Origin: Eucalyptus grandis
Taxonomy: Eukaryota > Streptophyta > Magnoliopsida > Myrtales > Myrtaceae
Direction: 5' to 3'
Length of the DNA: 64,000 nt
NCBI RefSeq assembly: GCF_016545825.1
Contig: NC_052612.1
Span: forward strand, 1,302,001 to 1,366,000
Shown here: positions 22,736 through 33,324 of the stretch, piece after piece
How the letters are laid out: each line of letters starts with the position of its first letter
Position numbering within the stretch: the stretch's first letter is position 1
Translations under genes and position numbers: made by a program
Notes under the pieces: generated by a model
Seen by the model: the letters and a program-made list of their open reading frames with translations, nothing else
The model's database searches: none
What the model was told of the DNA's origin: nothing

Positions 22736-24075
22736 GGGTACATTTGGTATCATTTCTATTATTGAGAACAATTTCCTTTCAGAAATAGTTTTTTTTTTCT
22801 ATTTATATTCCCTTGAACAATTTTTGAGTAAAATAATGGGTGTGATAACTATACAAAAATTTTATTCTTGGAATAGAAAAAGAACATAAATGCATTTAGT
22901 ACGATTCACAAATTTTTTTGTATAATAGAATTTCTTTTAATTTTTAATAATTCTTTTAGATTTTTCCTTTTTTTCTCTCTTTTTCCTCTCTTATTTTTCC
23001 TACTCTAGCTAGCGATTGGCCACTAGTGACCAACGACTAGTGGGAGGCTATTGACAATGGCCGGCAACTAGCGGGGTCGGGCGATCGGAAGAGGCTACCG
23101 GTGACCGGCGATCAGCGTGGTTGGTCAATCTCCACCAATCGATTAGAAGAGGAAGAAAAAGAAAAGAAAAAAGAAAGAAAGAAAGAAAAGACTCATTTCT
23201 AGAAATTGTTCCTAGGAATAAGAAGTTACATTTTTCTATTTCTTATTTCTGTTCCAAATCTATTCCCTAACCACTTCTCTATCTATTTTGGGAATTGAAA
23301 AATTAACTAACGTTACAAAATGAATTTATGTTATTCTTCTATTCTCAGGGACCAAGAGAACAAAATAACAAAGAAACAAAAAATATTACCATGCAAACCC
23401 TAATTGGCCAAATTGTGTTTGATTTTATTTTTTTCTTGGAAACAAAAAAAGAATAGAAATACATTTGGTAACTTTTTTATTCCTAGGAGCAAATTTGTTA
23501 TCATGAATAGATTTGGTATAAAATCAAGAAATGGAAAAAAGTTATTTTTTTGTTCCCATAAACAACTCCATAATCAAGTCCATTTTTCATTTTTTTCTTT
23601 TCTTTTTTCCTTTTCTTCTTCCCCTTCATCCTCTTTGATCAACGACCTCGTTGGAGCGTCACCGACCCCAGCTGTTAGGCAAGGCTTGGTCGAGCCTTGG
23701 ATGGGTGAGCTCGACCTCACCAGATCTAGGTGAGGTCGAGCTCACCCAGTTGTGGGGGAGGCTTAGCCTTATCGGTGGCTGATGATGCTCTGATGAGGTT
23801 GCCAGCCCGGCAACCGACCAAAGAGAAAGAATGAGAAGAACAAAAGGAAAAAGAAAAGAAAAAAGGGAAAAACATAATAAAATTATATAAAAATAAAGAA
23901 ATTCTAAATTCTAAAAGAATTTGAGATATTACTAAATGCATTTCTATCTTGGGAATAGAAAATTTAGACAGTTATTAAATACCTTCAAATACTCAGAAAC
24001 TTATTCAGAGAATAAAAAAAAAAATCAGTTTTAAATAGAAATTATTTTCAGGAACATAATAATTACCAAACAAGT
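22736..24075. mobile_element. Probable hAT-like non-autonomous element(s)
   Basis: Sequence between 'cctcagctcacttc' and 'ctaggtcataccacg' is absent in the other copies of this flank. The left end GGGTACATTTGGTATCATTT and the reversed right end GACTTGTTTGGTAATTATTA agree at TTTGGTA. Two GC-rich cores (23010-23130, 23640-23820) and an internal end-like motif near 23470 (acatttggtaac) suggest two elements side by side or nested. The open frames are not credible. Confidence 0.45.
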
Positions 24076-24596
24076 CATTCTTTGCTAGGTCATACCACGT
24101 CAAGTTACCAACCTTTTTTCCTCTTTTGGGGAGTGTAACAGTAGGACATTTTCTTTGACCAAGTCAAAGAAATAATGGGGCCCATTTCTTTTTAGAGAAA
24201 AAGGAAAGAGGATTGAAAAGCCAAATTGAAAGGCAAAAGGAAGTGAGCATGCTTGCTCTTTCGCATAAGCTGAAACAGCTTGGGAAAAGTGAGAGAAAGG
24301 AAGAGAAAGATGAATGGTACTTTCACACGGTATAAATCTTTTCTCATTTCTCGAAGATCTGGCCGGCTGATAATAAAATCTGATTTTAATTGTCTATTCC
24401 TTACCGAACGCTCTGCTTTAGCAAGAAGACACGAAGTTGACCAAGACTTTTTTTAACAAGTTTTAAATTCACTACTTTATTCATCTGTGCGTGCTCTGTG
24501 CTCTGTTACGAAAGCATTTCAAAAACCTCAGCTCACTCCTTAGCTAGGCCAAGCCCACCAAGTTACCAACCCTTTTTTTTCTCTCTTTTGGGGAGA

Positions 24597-26315
24597 GTAA
24601 TAGTGGGACATTTTCTTTGACCTAGTCAAAGAAATGGTGGGGCTCACTTGCATTTTTTTTTTTTTTATAAAAAAATAAAGAAAGAGGATTGAAAAGTCAA
24701 ACTGGAAGGCAAAATAAAGTGAGAAGTGCACGCTCACTCTTTTCTAGGAGCTGAAGCAGTTTAGGAAAGGAGAAAGGAAGGAAGAGAAAGAAAGAAGAAG
24801 GAAGAAAGGAGAGGGGGTTTCACATGTGCACAATAATGGGACCTCGCAAGCCAACTCAACTACATAATGCAACATGCAGTAAGTGTTTGCGGCCCTCGTT
24901 CGTTCAATTGGAATTTTTATTTTTTTTTAGGTTAGGGCTTAAAATTCAGAATTTTGGGAAATTCGAGCCAAAGAGTTCGATTTTTGAGTCGTTGAGATAT
25001 GTGTGTGTGTGTGAATGATACTTTAGGGTGTTGTGGAATTATAGAATTTTACAGAACTTGATTTAAGCTTACGGTTTGCCTGAAACAAATTTTCATAGTT
25101 TCTCACGTGTGATGAACAATGCGCATCCAGCAGCTTCAAGGCCATATTTCATTAGTTTTTAGCTTGATGTTGAGACAATCAAGTTGAGGTTCTTATAGTA
25201 TGTTGAAAGTCTTATAGTACGTTGAAAGGGCTTTCTATCAAGAACGGGATCCAGTGAAGAGAGTTATGGCGTGACCAAGTTTGACGTTTAAGCTCTGCGT
25301 TGCGAACGACTTGAATAATTACTTTGAGTATGCGATTTGTTAGTATGTAGGAATTTTTTTATTAACTTTTAGGTGTTGTATAACCATCTCATAGTTAATG
25401 TAGCGTGTTACTCAATTTTAACATTATTTCTCACTTATTTAATAGGATCACGAGATTGACAGTTCAATGATGTTTGTTGTTTGGTTCTAAGGCTTCCCTA
25501 GGTGAGTGATACTGATATCTTTTTTGGTTTTGTGAAACCCATGTATTAAAATAAGAATAACTATCTATATACATATAGTGGGATGGTTTGATAAGACTTT
25601 GTGTTTGGTACTTTTGAGTTATAGTGGAATGGTTTGATAAGCCTTTCCTAAAGGGTTATGCATACTATTTTGTGCAGTTGATTTATGAGATAACTCTTGT
25701 AAACTTTGTGTTTTGGGTTGAGAAACCAATGGTGGTATGCGCAGTAAAGGACTAAGTGCTGCATGATAATGTTATTTGCTTGGCTTACGAGATTGAATTA
25801 TGGATTGGATTCTAGTATTGGAGGATGGTTGTTTAAGCTTATATGAGTGTGAACCTAGTGAGGGGTTTATGGGTGTGCATACTGGATTTAAGATATCCTT
25901 CTTGGCCAAGCCACCGGCTTTGTAGGTCGACCTTACCAATGAGAGAATCTTGGTCGCCTTGTCACCAGATGTCACATTGTGCCCACAATTTGATATTGAG
26001 TAGAATTGTGTGTTTTAATATGAGACCGTTGATACTTGAATTGTAATGGTGGTTTAAATGAGTTTTTCATATTAGTATAAAGCCTGTTGAAATGAAACAA
26101 CTCATATTATTTGATATGTACTACTCACTAAGCTATGGTTGCTTACACCTCTCATTCCTATCTTTTCAGGTCTCTCAGTTATTAACTAATACAGCGAGAG
26201 CGATATTGATGGGGACTTTTGGGACCTAGACTTTTGGGTAGTTAGATGCTGCATTTTTTCAAGTGGAAGAATGGTTGTGTCACCCCTATCCCTATAGGAT
26301 CGGGGTGTGACCCAA
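24597..26315 (-). mobile_element. Insertion in the TIR3 5' flank, perhaps an LTR
   Basis: The cassette flank breaks off at 'cttttggggagag' (24596) and resumes at 'agttctagaagtaatgcgct' (about 26325), just before TIR3. Read on the minus strand the insert begins near 'cacaccccgatcctataggg' and ends 'gtcccactatta', which recalls plant LTRs that open with ACCCCGA. A truncated copy of its end is at 24112-24300. I see no target duplication and no polyprotein, so a solo LTR is only a suggestion. Confidence 0.35.
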
Positions 26316-26349
26316 GGGGGGAGTTCTAGAAGTAATGCGCTTCCTAGAT

Positions 26350-26828
26350 ATGGCGCGCTTAAAAGCCGGAGCATCAGAAGTTCAGTACCATGTATTCTTG
26401 AGTTTTAGCGAAGATGACACTCGTTATAATTTACGGGCTTCCTCCACCGACACTTGGAAAAAGCCAAACTCCACGTATTTAGGGACAAAGTTGAAATCAA
26501 AGTGGGTGATGTGATTGATAAGAGACTTCTACAAGCTATTGACAACTCCAAAATCTACAATGCCCATCATCTCTCAAACTTATCATAGCCGTAAATGGTG
26601 TCTCATTGAGCTGGAACACATGATGAACAATGTGTTTAGATCAAACAGTAAAAAAAAGATTTTCCACATCTTTTATAAAGTGGAACTTGGGGATATTAAA
26701 TTGCGAACTCCACGCTCAAAGAATCTTTCCTCCAAAGTCGAACTTAGGGCACTCAAAGACGCTCTTGCAAAGGTTGGTAAAATCAAAGGATGGAAGGTTG
26801 AGGAACAAACCTTTAAGATGCCTACCTA
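26350..26828 (+). pseudogene. TIR3 exon 1, frameshifted
   Basis: The start MARLKAGASEVQY and strand A VFLSF are kept. One base is lost near 26432 (aatttacgggcttcc against aacttcataggcttcc) and one is gained near 26559 (ctacaatgccc against ctacataccc), so the frame is restored only after a TGA at 26512. Past that, PIISQTYHSRKWCLIELEHMM to GWKVEEQ is readable. The splice donor (GGTAAAACT in other copies) is deleted, leaving 'gaggaacaaacctttaag'. It is closest to TIR2 (DDTRYN). It cannot make a whole TIR domain. Confidence 0.85.
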
Positions 26829-26847
26829 ACTCCTCCTGCTTCTTCTT

Positions 26848-26952
26848 GAGTTGGGCAGAAAAGATGAATCACAGACTGAATATCCGATTGTGCTTGATGA
26901 CTTGACACAGTCACTTGAAGACTCTTTGAATCGCGCAAAGATGGTATGATAT
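26848..26952 (+). pseudogene. TIR3 exon 2, 5' end deleted
   Basis: The intron and the first part of exon 2 are gone: 'tcttcttgag' joins directly to 'ttgggcagaaaagatgaatc'. The rest, DESQTEYPIxLDDLTQSLEDSLNRAKM, matches the other copies and keeps the final donor GTATGA at about 26945. Without exon 1 splicing this is dead sequence. Confidence 0.7.
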
Positions 26953-27389
26953 CTTCTTCTTCATCAATATACAATAGATGTGCATGAATGCATGGATTTG
27001 AAATTTGATTTGTTTTAATCTTGGTTTGATGCTATAATTTGGTAAAACTTCACAAGTTGCAAGAAATTAAATACTATTCCGAAATTTACGCAGACGAAAA
27101 TATATTTTCTAATCATTAGTGTTCCTTCAACATGTTCTTTTTTATTTGAAATGTTGTTTCCTATAGATTAAATAAGAACATAAATGTAAATCTCATAAGC
27201 TATTAGGTTTTAAATTTATTTCTTGATGTATAATTCATTGTTGGACATTATGTGATGTGATAAGTGTTTTTTTTTTGTCAGACTATTTAGCAATAATCAC
27301 CCTTTTGAACATTCATATTGTTATGTAATAGCTTGCGGATTTTGAAAATGGTATAGCTTACCTTGTACCTTTACTATTTTTCAGTCTGC

Positions 27390-27600
27390 ATGACCGTCAA
27401 ATTTTACCTAAAATCTTGTCGTCGTAGAGCATTAGGAGAGGAGGCTATTCTCCAAAGATTGCTTAGCAAAAGCATAGCTTTGTTAAAGCTCGACAGATCC
27501 TCCAACCCATTTCCCTTCCCATTTTCTATCTTTGCCATTGCCTCCCAGCTTCTCCGGCGTACTCTAGTTCCATTTAAGAAATTTTTCCCACCAAAAAAAT
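27390..27600 (-). mobile_element. LINE reverse-transcriptase scrap, cassette 3
   Basis: This is the clearest of the LINE scraps. The minus frame reads a WEAMAK stretch, then NGLEDLSSFNKAMLLLSNLW, then RIASSPNALRRQDFR, which follows the order seen after the reverse-transcriptase domain of plant LINEs. About 60 codons survive. No other LINE part is present nearby. Confidence 0.65.
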
Positions 27601-27889
27601 GTGATTTATCTGCCCAATTGCCCTGCAAATAGAGACTGAAGTTTTAAATGTGGTAGTTTATGTGTGCGAATAGGAATTAGTCAAGCTAAATGTTATCACT
27701 ATACTATTTAAAAGAGGAATTTTTCTTTTTTTCTAAACTCTATTGACCCATTTCTCGAGTATATGCAGCAGAATAAAGAAAATGTTTCACAAGCGACCTA
27801 ATCTATACTTGATTAGATGATTAGAAGATTAGCGTTATTTTAATTGTGTAGTGCTTAAAACTAATGTGGAATTTTAACGTGGTCAAGTG

Positions 27890-28205
27890 CAGCAGGATAT
27901 TGGAGGGAGAGAGAGGAGTGAAATCAGAAGAAGTACGGAGTTGATACGCGTGGAAAGAACGACGAAGTACGTGAAGCGAGGGACGAGGGGAGGGGAGGGG
28001 AGGTCTGGAAATACGAGGAGTGCGTGCAGGAGTGGAGGAGTAGAGAAACGAGCGTAGGCAAAGAAAGGGAGGAGGTTCGGAAATGTAAGAAGGGCACGCA
28101 GGAGGAGCGGAGGAGGAGGAGTAGAGGGAGGAATCTAGGCAAAGGACGGGAGGAGGAGTCGTGGAAGAGAGAAAGAGAGTAGGCAGAGAAAGGGAGGAGG
28201 ACGGG
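27890..28205 (+). repeat. Purine-rich block, cassette 3
   Basis: This is closely similar to 3208-3530 of cassette 1 (shared 'gaagcgagggacg', 'gtaggcaaagaaagggagga'), with small indels. It is noncoding by the same argument as there. It ends where the PPR-containing insert begins. Confidence 0.7.
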
Positions 28206-29469
28206 AGGTCTGATAATCGCTAGTGTCAAAAAGGCCCGCGCCGGCTCGGCCCGTTTCGACCCTAAAATTTAGGGAATTTTAGGGTCGGGCCAAACTTTTT
28301 ATCCTCCCCCGTCATTTTCATCGTCATCATCTCCGTCATCTCCCTCGTGGAATCCCCTTTACGAAACCAGAGCCGCGATTGGCCCCGCGCCACGACGATC
28401 GCCTCGAGCGGAAAGGTCGAAGCTTCGTCACCCGGATCTCCATTCCCCCGTTTCTTGAAGATCGGCATGGCGACACCGGATGTCCTGCAGAGCCCAGATG
28501 AGCTCCTCCTGCAATCTCCCATCGGCGACGCTCCTCGCGCGGGTGAGGCCCCTCTGAGCTTCGCGTGGATCTTTCTCGTGTCGGATCCGTTCGAGATGTG
28601 GGAAGACTCGGCTCTTTAGAAAGTCATTTTGCTGATGGTTGTCTCTCTTTGTTCTGTTTGATATCCCCACCAGGCGAGAATCCCAAGTCTCGGGGGCTGT
28701 CGATCGACAAGAAGATGGAGTTCCTGGAGAGTTTGACTGGAGCGGCGAGTGAGTACATTGAGTGATGAGTGGAGGCAGAATTCGACCGTGAATGTGCAGT
28801 TTTTGGGTGTCTTCATTGTTTGTTTGTCGGTTGGGATCTGTTGTGTGTCGAGACTGGTTGGCAAGTTCACGTTCCCCTTCTTGATCAAGTCGTGTGCAGG
28901 GTTGGCGAGCGAAGATCTGGGTATGCAAGTGCATGCCCATGTGTGTAAATTCGGGCCTGCGGGGCAGCTGGTGACGGAGAATTCGTTGATGGACATGTAT
29001 GCAAAGTTCGGGGATTCGGAAGATGCATATAAGCTGTTTGACGATATGCCTCAAAGGGATGCCATCTCGTGGAATAGTCTCATTTCCGGGCATGATAGGT
29101 TGGGAGAGATGACGAGGGCGAGAGAATTGTTTGGTGTGATGCTGTACAAGACTGTTGTCTCTTGGACGACAGTGATTTCCAGGTACTCTCAAGTCGGCAG
29201 TTATGTCGATGCCCTGGAAACTTTTAGGCGAATGTAGACGGTCGGTGTTGAACCTGATGAAAAAAGTATTGTATCCATCTTGCCAGCTTGTTCACACCTA
29301 GGAGCTCTCGAAGTTGGGAAGTGGATTCACATGCATGCACATTAGCACCAGTTTCTCCACAGGCTTCTCCACATCCACACCTATATGCACACAGGACTTG
29401 TATATGCAAAATGCGGTTGCATCGAGCAAGTGAGTTTTTTGTTCAATGAGATGAACGAGAGGGATGTAT
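28206..29469 (+). pseudogene. PPR protein pseudogene, MEF21-like, unit 3 only
   Basis: A pentatricopeptide-repeat protein of the PLS class is readable from about 28860: FTFPFLIKSCAGL, then a TENSLMDMYAKFGD repeat, RDAISWNSLISGHDRLGEM, and TVVSWTTVISRYSQVGSYVDA. The frame meets TAG at 29235 where Gln is expected, continues VGVEPDEKSIVSILPACSHL to WIHMHAH, then TAG at 29343. YAKCGCIEQ to NEMNERDV follows in another frame at 29402-29467. The order and wording resemble Arabidopsis MEF21 (At2g20540), an organelle RNA-editing factor; that match is from memory. The piece 28467-28620 may be upstream sequence of the same source. Units 4 and 5 lack this block. Confidence 0.75.
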
Positions 29470-29940
29470 TTTGATCAGCATGGGATGGTAAATGGTGCTG
29501 TTCAAACTTGTAAGGAGAGTTTCCATATATTTGATAAGTATCTCAACTTCTCTAATTCAATCAACCTTGAGAATTTTGATCCCGGTGCTTGTGGTTGGGC
29601 ATATGGTATGAAAATGTTTGACCTCAAAGAGTAGAAGAAGAGAAACATCACGGGAATATATCACCGATGGCACGAAATGAACGAGGATAGGACATTGTGG
29701 ATGCTTGGCATCTTATCCCCAGGGTTGGTCACTTTCTACAGTCTGACTTGTTCGTTCGATCAGAGGTGGCATGTGTTGAGACTCGGCTGTGATCCCGCAC
29801 TCAACCGGGCAGAAATGGAGAATGCAGCAGTCATTCATTACAATGGAAACTGTAAACCATGGTTGGATTTGGTGGTCTCCAACTATTTTGTCAATCTACG
29901 ATCAGTCTCGAAGAGGAACACTGCCGCTGTGTATGCATAA
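29470..29940 (+). pseudogene. GAUT1/4-like galacturonosyltransferase scrap, unit 3
   Basis: The last exon region of a GT8-family homogalacturonan galacturonosyltransferase is readable: HGMVNGAVQTCKESFH, CGWAYGMKMFDLKE, stop, KKRNITGIYHRWHEMNEDRT, LSPGLVTFY, DQRWHVLRLG, and HYNGNCKPW, the GT8 HxxGxxKPW donor-binding motif. The expected Trp after DLKE is TAG (29632). The N-terminal two thirds, including the DxD motif, is absent. Living relatives make pectin backbone in the Golgi; this scrap cannot. It ends at TAA 29938 and a PPR scrap follows at once. Confidence 0.85.
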
Positions 29941-29984
29941 TAAACCAATCAAAGAGGAGGAACGTTGCAATGCAATTACATTTC

Positions 29985-30363
29985 GACCTGACGTTCCTGA
30001 GAATTGCCGACACAGTCTAACGGGTTAGAGAACTGTCCTCCAAGGGAAGATGGCATGAAGTGTTAGTCCACTTTAACGAAGCGAAGTGAGCAGGAATTGA
30101 AATCACTGAGCCTTCCATGATTAATTCCATTGTCAAAGTGTCTTCAAAGCTATCGAATAAACAAGGGAAGTCCATCCATGCTTGTGTGCTCAAGCAGGGT
30201 CTCGACACATTCTGTTCCATCGGCAATTCCATCATGGATTCGTACATGAAGTGCAGGGACTTGGAATCCGCGTTGGGCGCCTTCCGGTCCATGCAAAGCA
30301 GGGACTTCATGTCGTGGAATGTGCTCACTCATAGGTTTCTTCATCAGGGAAATTTGGGATGAA
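29985..30363 (+). pseudogene. PPR protein N-terminal scrap, unit 3
   Basis: The start of a second, different PPR protein follows: RELSSKGRWHEVLVHFNEAK, TGA, then AGIEITEPSM and, at 30117-30362, QGKSIHACVLKQGLD, GNSIMDSYMKCRDLESALG and MSWNVLTHRFLHQGNLG, then stop. It recalls the N-terminal repeats of Arabidopsis At2g17210. Downstream sequence to about 30560 still has PPR-like words (DVDMERADGL) in broken frames. The three copies (here, 42697, 53850) share the same join to the galacturonosyltransferase scrap. Confidence 0.75.
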
Positions 30364-30589
30364 GGTTGTCATGATTTCGGTGAGCCCTAGTTGATGGATT
30401 TGAACCCAATGTCTCCACTTTGGTACTGGTTCTTCAAGTGTGTATGCGGATGTTGATATGGAGCGAGCAGATGGACTTTCATACGCTTTTGAAGTTCATC
30501 AACGAGTGGAGTGGGCACATTGATCTTGATTCAATCTTAGGAATGCAGAGACATTATGCAAATGTGCAGGGATAGTTTGTTCAAAACAG

Positions 30590-33324
30590 AGATGAGCATG
30601 AAAAGGCAAAAGGTTTCAGGATGTGCCCGAACAAGAGATGATGAAGTATGATTACCTGACTTAACGTGAAAAACATCGGATCAGAATTTAAATTAGAGGG
30701 AAAATCTCTCCTTCCCCCGCCAATGAGGCATGCCAAGGCAAAACCGTCAAAGTTATCACTAAAGGATGTATTGTTGAGCCCAATTAAGTATGGAGATAAC
30801 ACATTCCTTTTCCTTTTCTTACAGGGAGATAATTGAGGCAATTCCTGATGAATGAAGACATGAAGCAAAATGAAATTGATTCAACGCAAGAAGGGTGTAT
30901 CGTTCCTAAATTAGTCCAATTCAAGTTTGGAATGCAAGTAACATATCCCATCTCTTGTAGGAAAAGATGGCATGCTAAGGCCCAACCATCCATTTTGTTG
31001 TGAAGGATGGATATCATTCCTAAAATGATTTCTAGTCAAGTGTGGAAATAACATGCCCAATATTTTCCTTGCAATAAATGAGGCAAAGCATTTAAGAAAC
31101 AATATCCTCAAATGTGGAAATAGGGAGTACTCCTCTCCAATAAATGAGGCAAAGCATTCAAGGAACAATATCCTCAAATGTGGAATAGGGAGTACTCCTC
31201 TCTCTCCTTTCAAAGCAAGTTCTTCAAGATAACTTTAAAAGAAACACATCGAATGATCCATATTTAAATTTTTTAAGCTCTTTGTCGCTTAAATGTCCCT
31301 TTGAGAAGAGCATTTAAAAAGAGAAAGAATTGAATTCCGTGGATTATCATATGCAGTAAAGAAATGTTTTTCATAAATAAAATCAAGGCCATGGAGGCGT
31401 TTTTCAAGCAATCCTGTCACTTTAGGTGATGTATGTCATGCATATCATGCATATATCCTTCATAATAGTTTCCTAACATGCTTGGTTGTCATTCTTGATA
31501 GGAAATGTTAATACCTGAAGAACAAAAACACTTGAAGGGTAAATTGTATCGATTTCAATTGTGAAGGGTAAATTGTATCGATTTCAATTGCTCATTTTGA
31601 TACTATTTCTGAAGTGATTTTCTTTTCCTTTGATTGAGAAAAGATCAAACAATTGTAAGAGGTGTGGTACTATTCTGATTAGTGGTTCTGTTAACGGTTA
31701 CTGATGATTAGAACACAAGCTTGTGGGATTTTTTTGTAGGAAATTACAATGATAGTAGGTGTTCCAAATGAAAAGGCTAGCACAAATCGAGAAAGGGAAA
31801 CAAATTACTCGTACTTTGAGCTGTTTGCAAGGTGATATGCTTCTTTTTGGATCATAACCATGAGGAGAAGAGAGAGCAGGGGGGTGCATTGCTAACTTGA
31901 CAGTACCATTTGCTTTGTATCATCTATGTATGATGAGTTGCCGAGAGATTGTCTCCCCTCTGGTTAATAGAACTTGTTCTTCACATGCAGAGTCTTGACC
32001 GTATAATATGTCAGCTTTTGGAAGGTACAAATGCTCAATACTTGACATGCAAGCTAGGTTGCTGTTAGACACGCTGGGGAAGCGTATTGAGTCTACTTTG
32101 GTGTATCCTCGAGCATTAGTAGCTGAGCCATGGCAGGCATCCAGTGAAATGTCTCCTGGAATTCGATCCTTGTTGGAGATATGCGAAGATCAATTTGTTG
32201 GAGATATGCGAGATTTGCGAAGATCAATTTGGGATCATAATTGATCTATAGTATGGTTTCAAGAATCAATCTAGAATTAGATTTGATTTTATTTGATTTC
32301 ATGTATCCGGTCTTATTCCTTCTTTAGTTATATAAAATCATTGTATTATAAATAGGAGCGTATGCCTGTAAAGGACAATTCATTCAATACAGAATACAGA
32401 TTTCTCCCAAGTCTCTCCCTTTTCTTTCATTTTGTGACAATCCTAAATCTCTTGCCGTTGAACCGGCACTTGTCCCAACTATACAGGTACTTTCACCTTC
32501 ATTTTGATTTTTTCTATTAGATCTCCTTGTTGTGACATGGAAGTTTGAAATGCAAATCTTCTGGCTGTGTTTTTGCCATGGCTTAAGGCCGTTATTTTGA
32601 TGACCATCTTCATGTCTGGTTTCTAAACTGAAATTCCTTTATGGGCACTGTGATGGTGAAATTTATTTACAAAAGATGTAGGCCAAATAAGCTTTTTAAT
32701 TAAAGAAACGTAGCTTTTGCTGAAAAAGTGGTTGCCCAGATATCTTTTGGCTTTCAAATGATGCTACGTATGAAATATATTAAGGTCGTCATTCGATGCG
32801 TCAAAATAAATGGCTATGACATATTCTTGCTTAGAGTTGTCTTAAGGTTGCATTCACTTTCAAATGCCATGCATTTGTCGTGTATCCTGCTGCTGTCTCC
32901 TACCCATATTGTCGACCTTTGCTTCAATCCAGACTATGGCAATTGATTTCAGCTGAAACAAAGTAACGATAGTATACATGTTTCAGACTGTCAAAAGTGT
33001 CTCGCAGGCTTATGTTGATGCAGTTCTTGATCTGGCTTGACATTTTATCACCAATTTCATTCAACCTTTTCTTGATGCAGTTCTTGATCTGTCTTATGCT
33101 GTCTCCTCCCCATGTTGTCGACCTTTTCTTCAAACCAGTATATGGCAATTGACTTCAGTTGAAATAAAGATATGATAGTATCCATGGATCAGACTGTCAA
33201 AGGTGTCTCTCAGGCTTATGTTGATGCAGTTCTTGATCTGGCTTCACATTTTAAAATTGTTCCCAAACCACAAGAACATAACCACAATCAAAAGGCGCTA
33301 GCAGCGAATTCAATTCAGGCATAA
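30590..33324 (+). pseudogene. Gene X (unidentified multi-exon gene), unit 3 copy
   Basis: I do not recognise this gene. Exon pieces in order: FQDVPEQEMMKYDYLT (about 30610); VPFALYHLCMMSCREIVSPL and VNRTCSSHAES (31905-31995); LLLDTLGKRIESTLVYPRAL and AEPWQASSEMSPG (32055-32165), split by the solo LTR and resuming KSLAVEPALVPTIQ up to donor CAG|GTACTT near 32488; then TVKGVSQAYVDAVLDLASHF with KIVPKPQEHNHNQKAL and SIQA, stop at 33322. The TVK exon occurs twice, at 32987 (broken by TGA) and 33193. 31070-31201 and 31530-31590 carry small tandem duplications private to this copy. The presence of proper splice sites and a clean C-terminus shows that a real gene was duplicated here before decay. 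Confidence 0.55.
32171..32439 (+). mobile_element. Solo LTR (Copia-like), unit 3
   Basis: A 269-bp block opens TGTTGGAGATATG and closes TTTTGTGACA, flanked by ATCCT at 32166-32170 and 32440-32444. It carries a TATA box (attataaatagg, about 32347) and a downstream leader, as LTR promoters do. Removing it and one ATCCT rejoins the gene X exon as PGIDP-KSLAVEPAL, so the insertion split a coding exon. The first 25 bp are duplicated inside this copy. Confidence 0.85.

Larger units (their letters stand above)
19380..24790 (+). repeat. Duplicated TIR-cassette 5' flank, broken by insertions
   Basis: 'aagatgaatggtactttca' to 'gttaccaacc' occurs at 24310-24570 in nearly uninterrupted form. The other copy, starting at 19400, is split by three insertions: 19518-20595, one within about 20690-22695, and about 22736-24075; it resumes at 24080. 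Its last part (cctcagctcac, ccaagttaccaacc) is the same as the sequence just 5' of the TIR genes. 24110-24310 and 24595-24800 then repeat each other. No TIR exon follows until 26350. Confidence 0.6.

Noticed and set aside
32340..32360. TATA box as promoter of a plant gene downstream in unit 3
   Set aside because: It lies inside a solo LTR with a clear target duplication, so it is the LTR's own promoter element.
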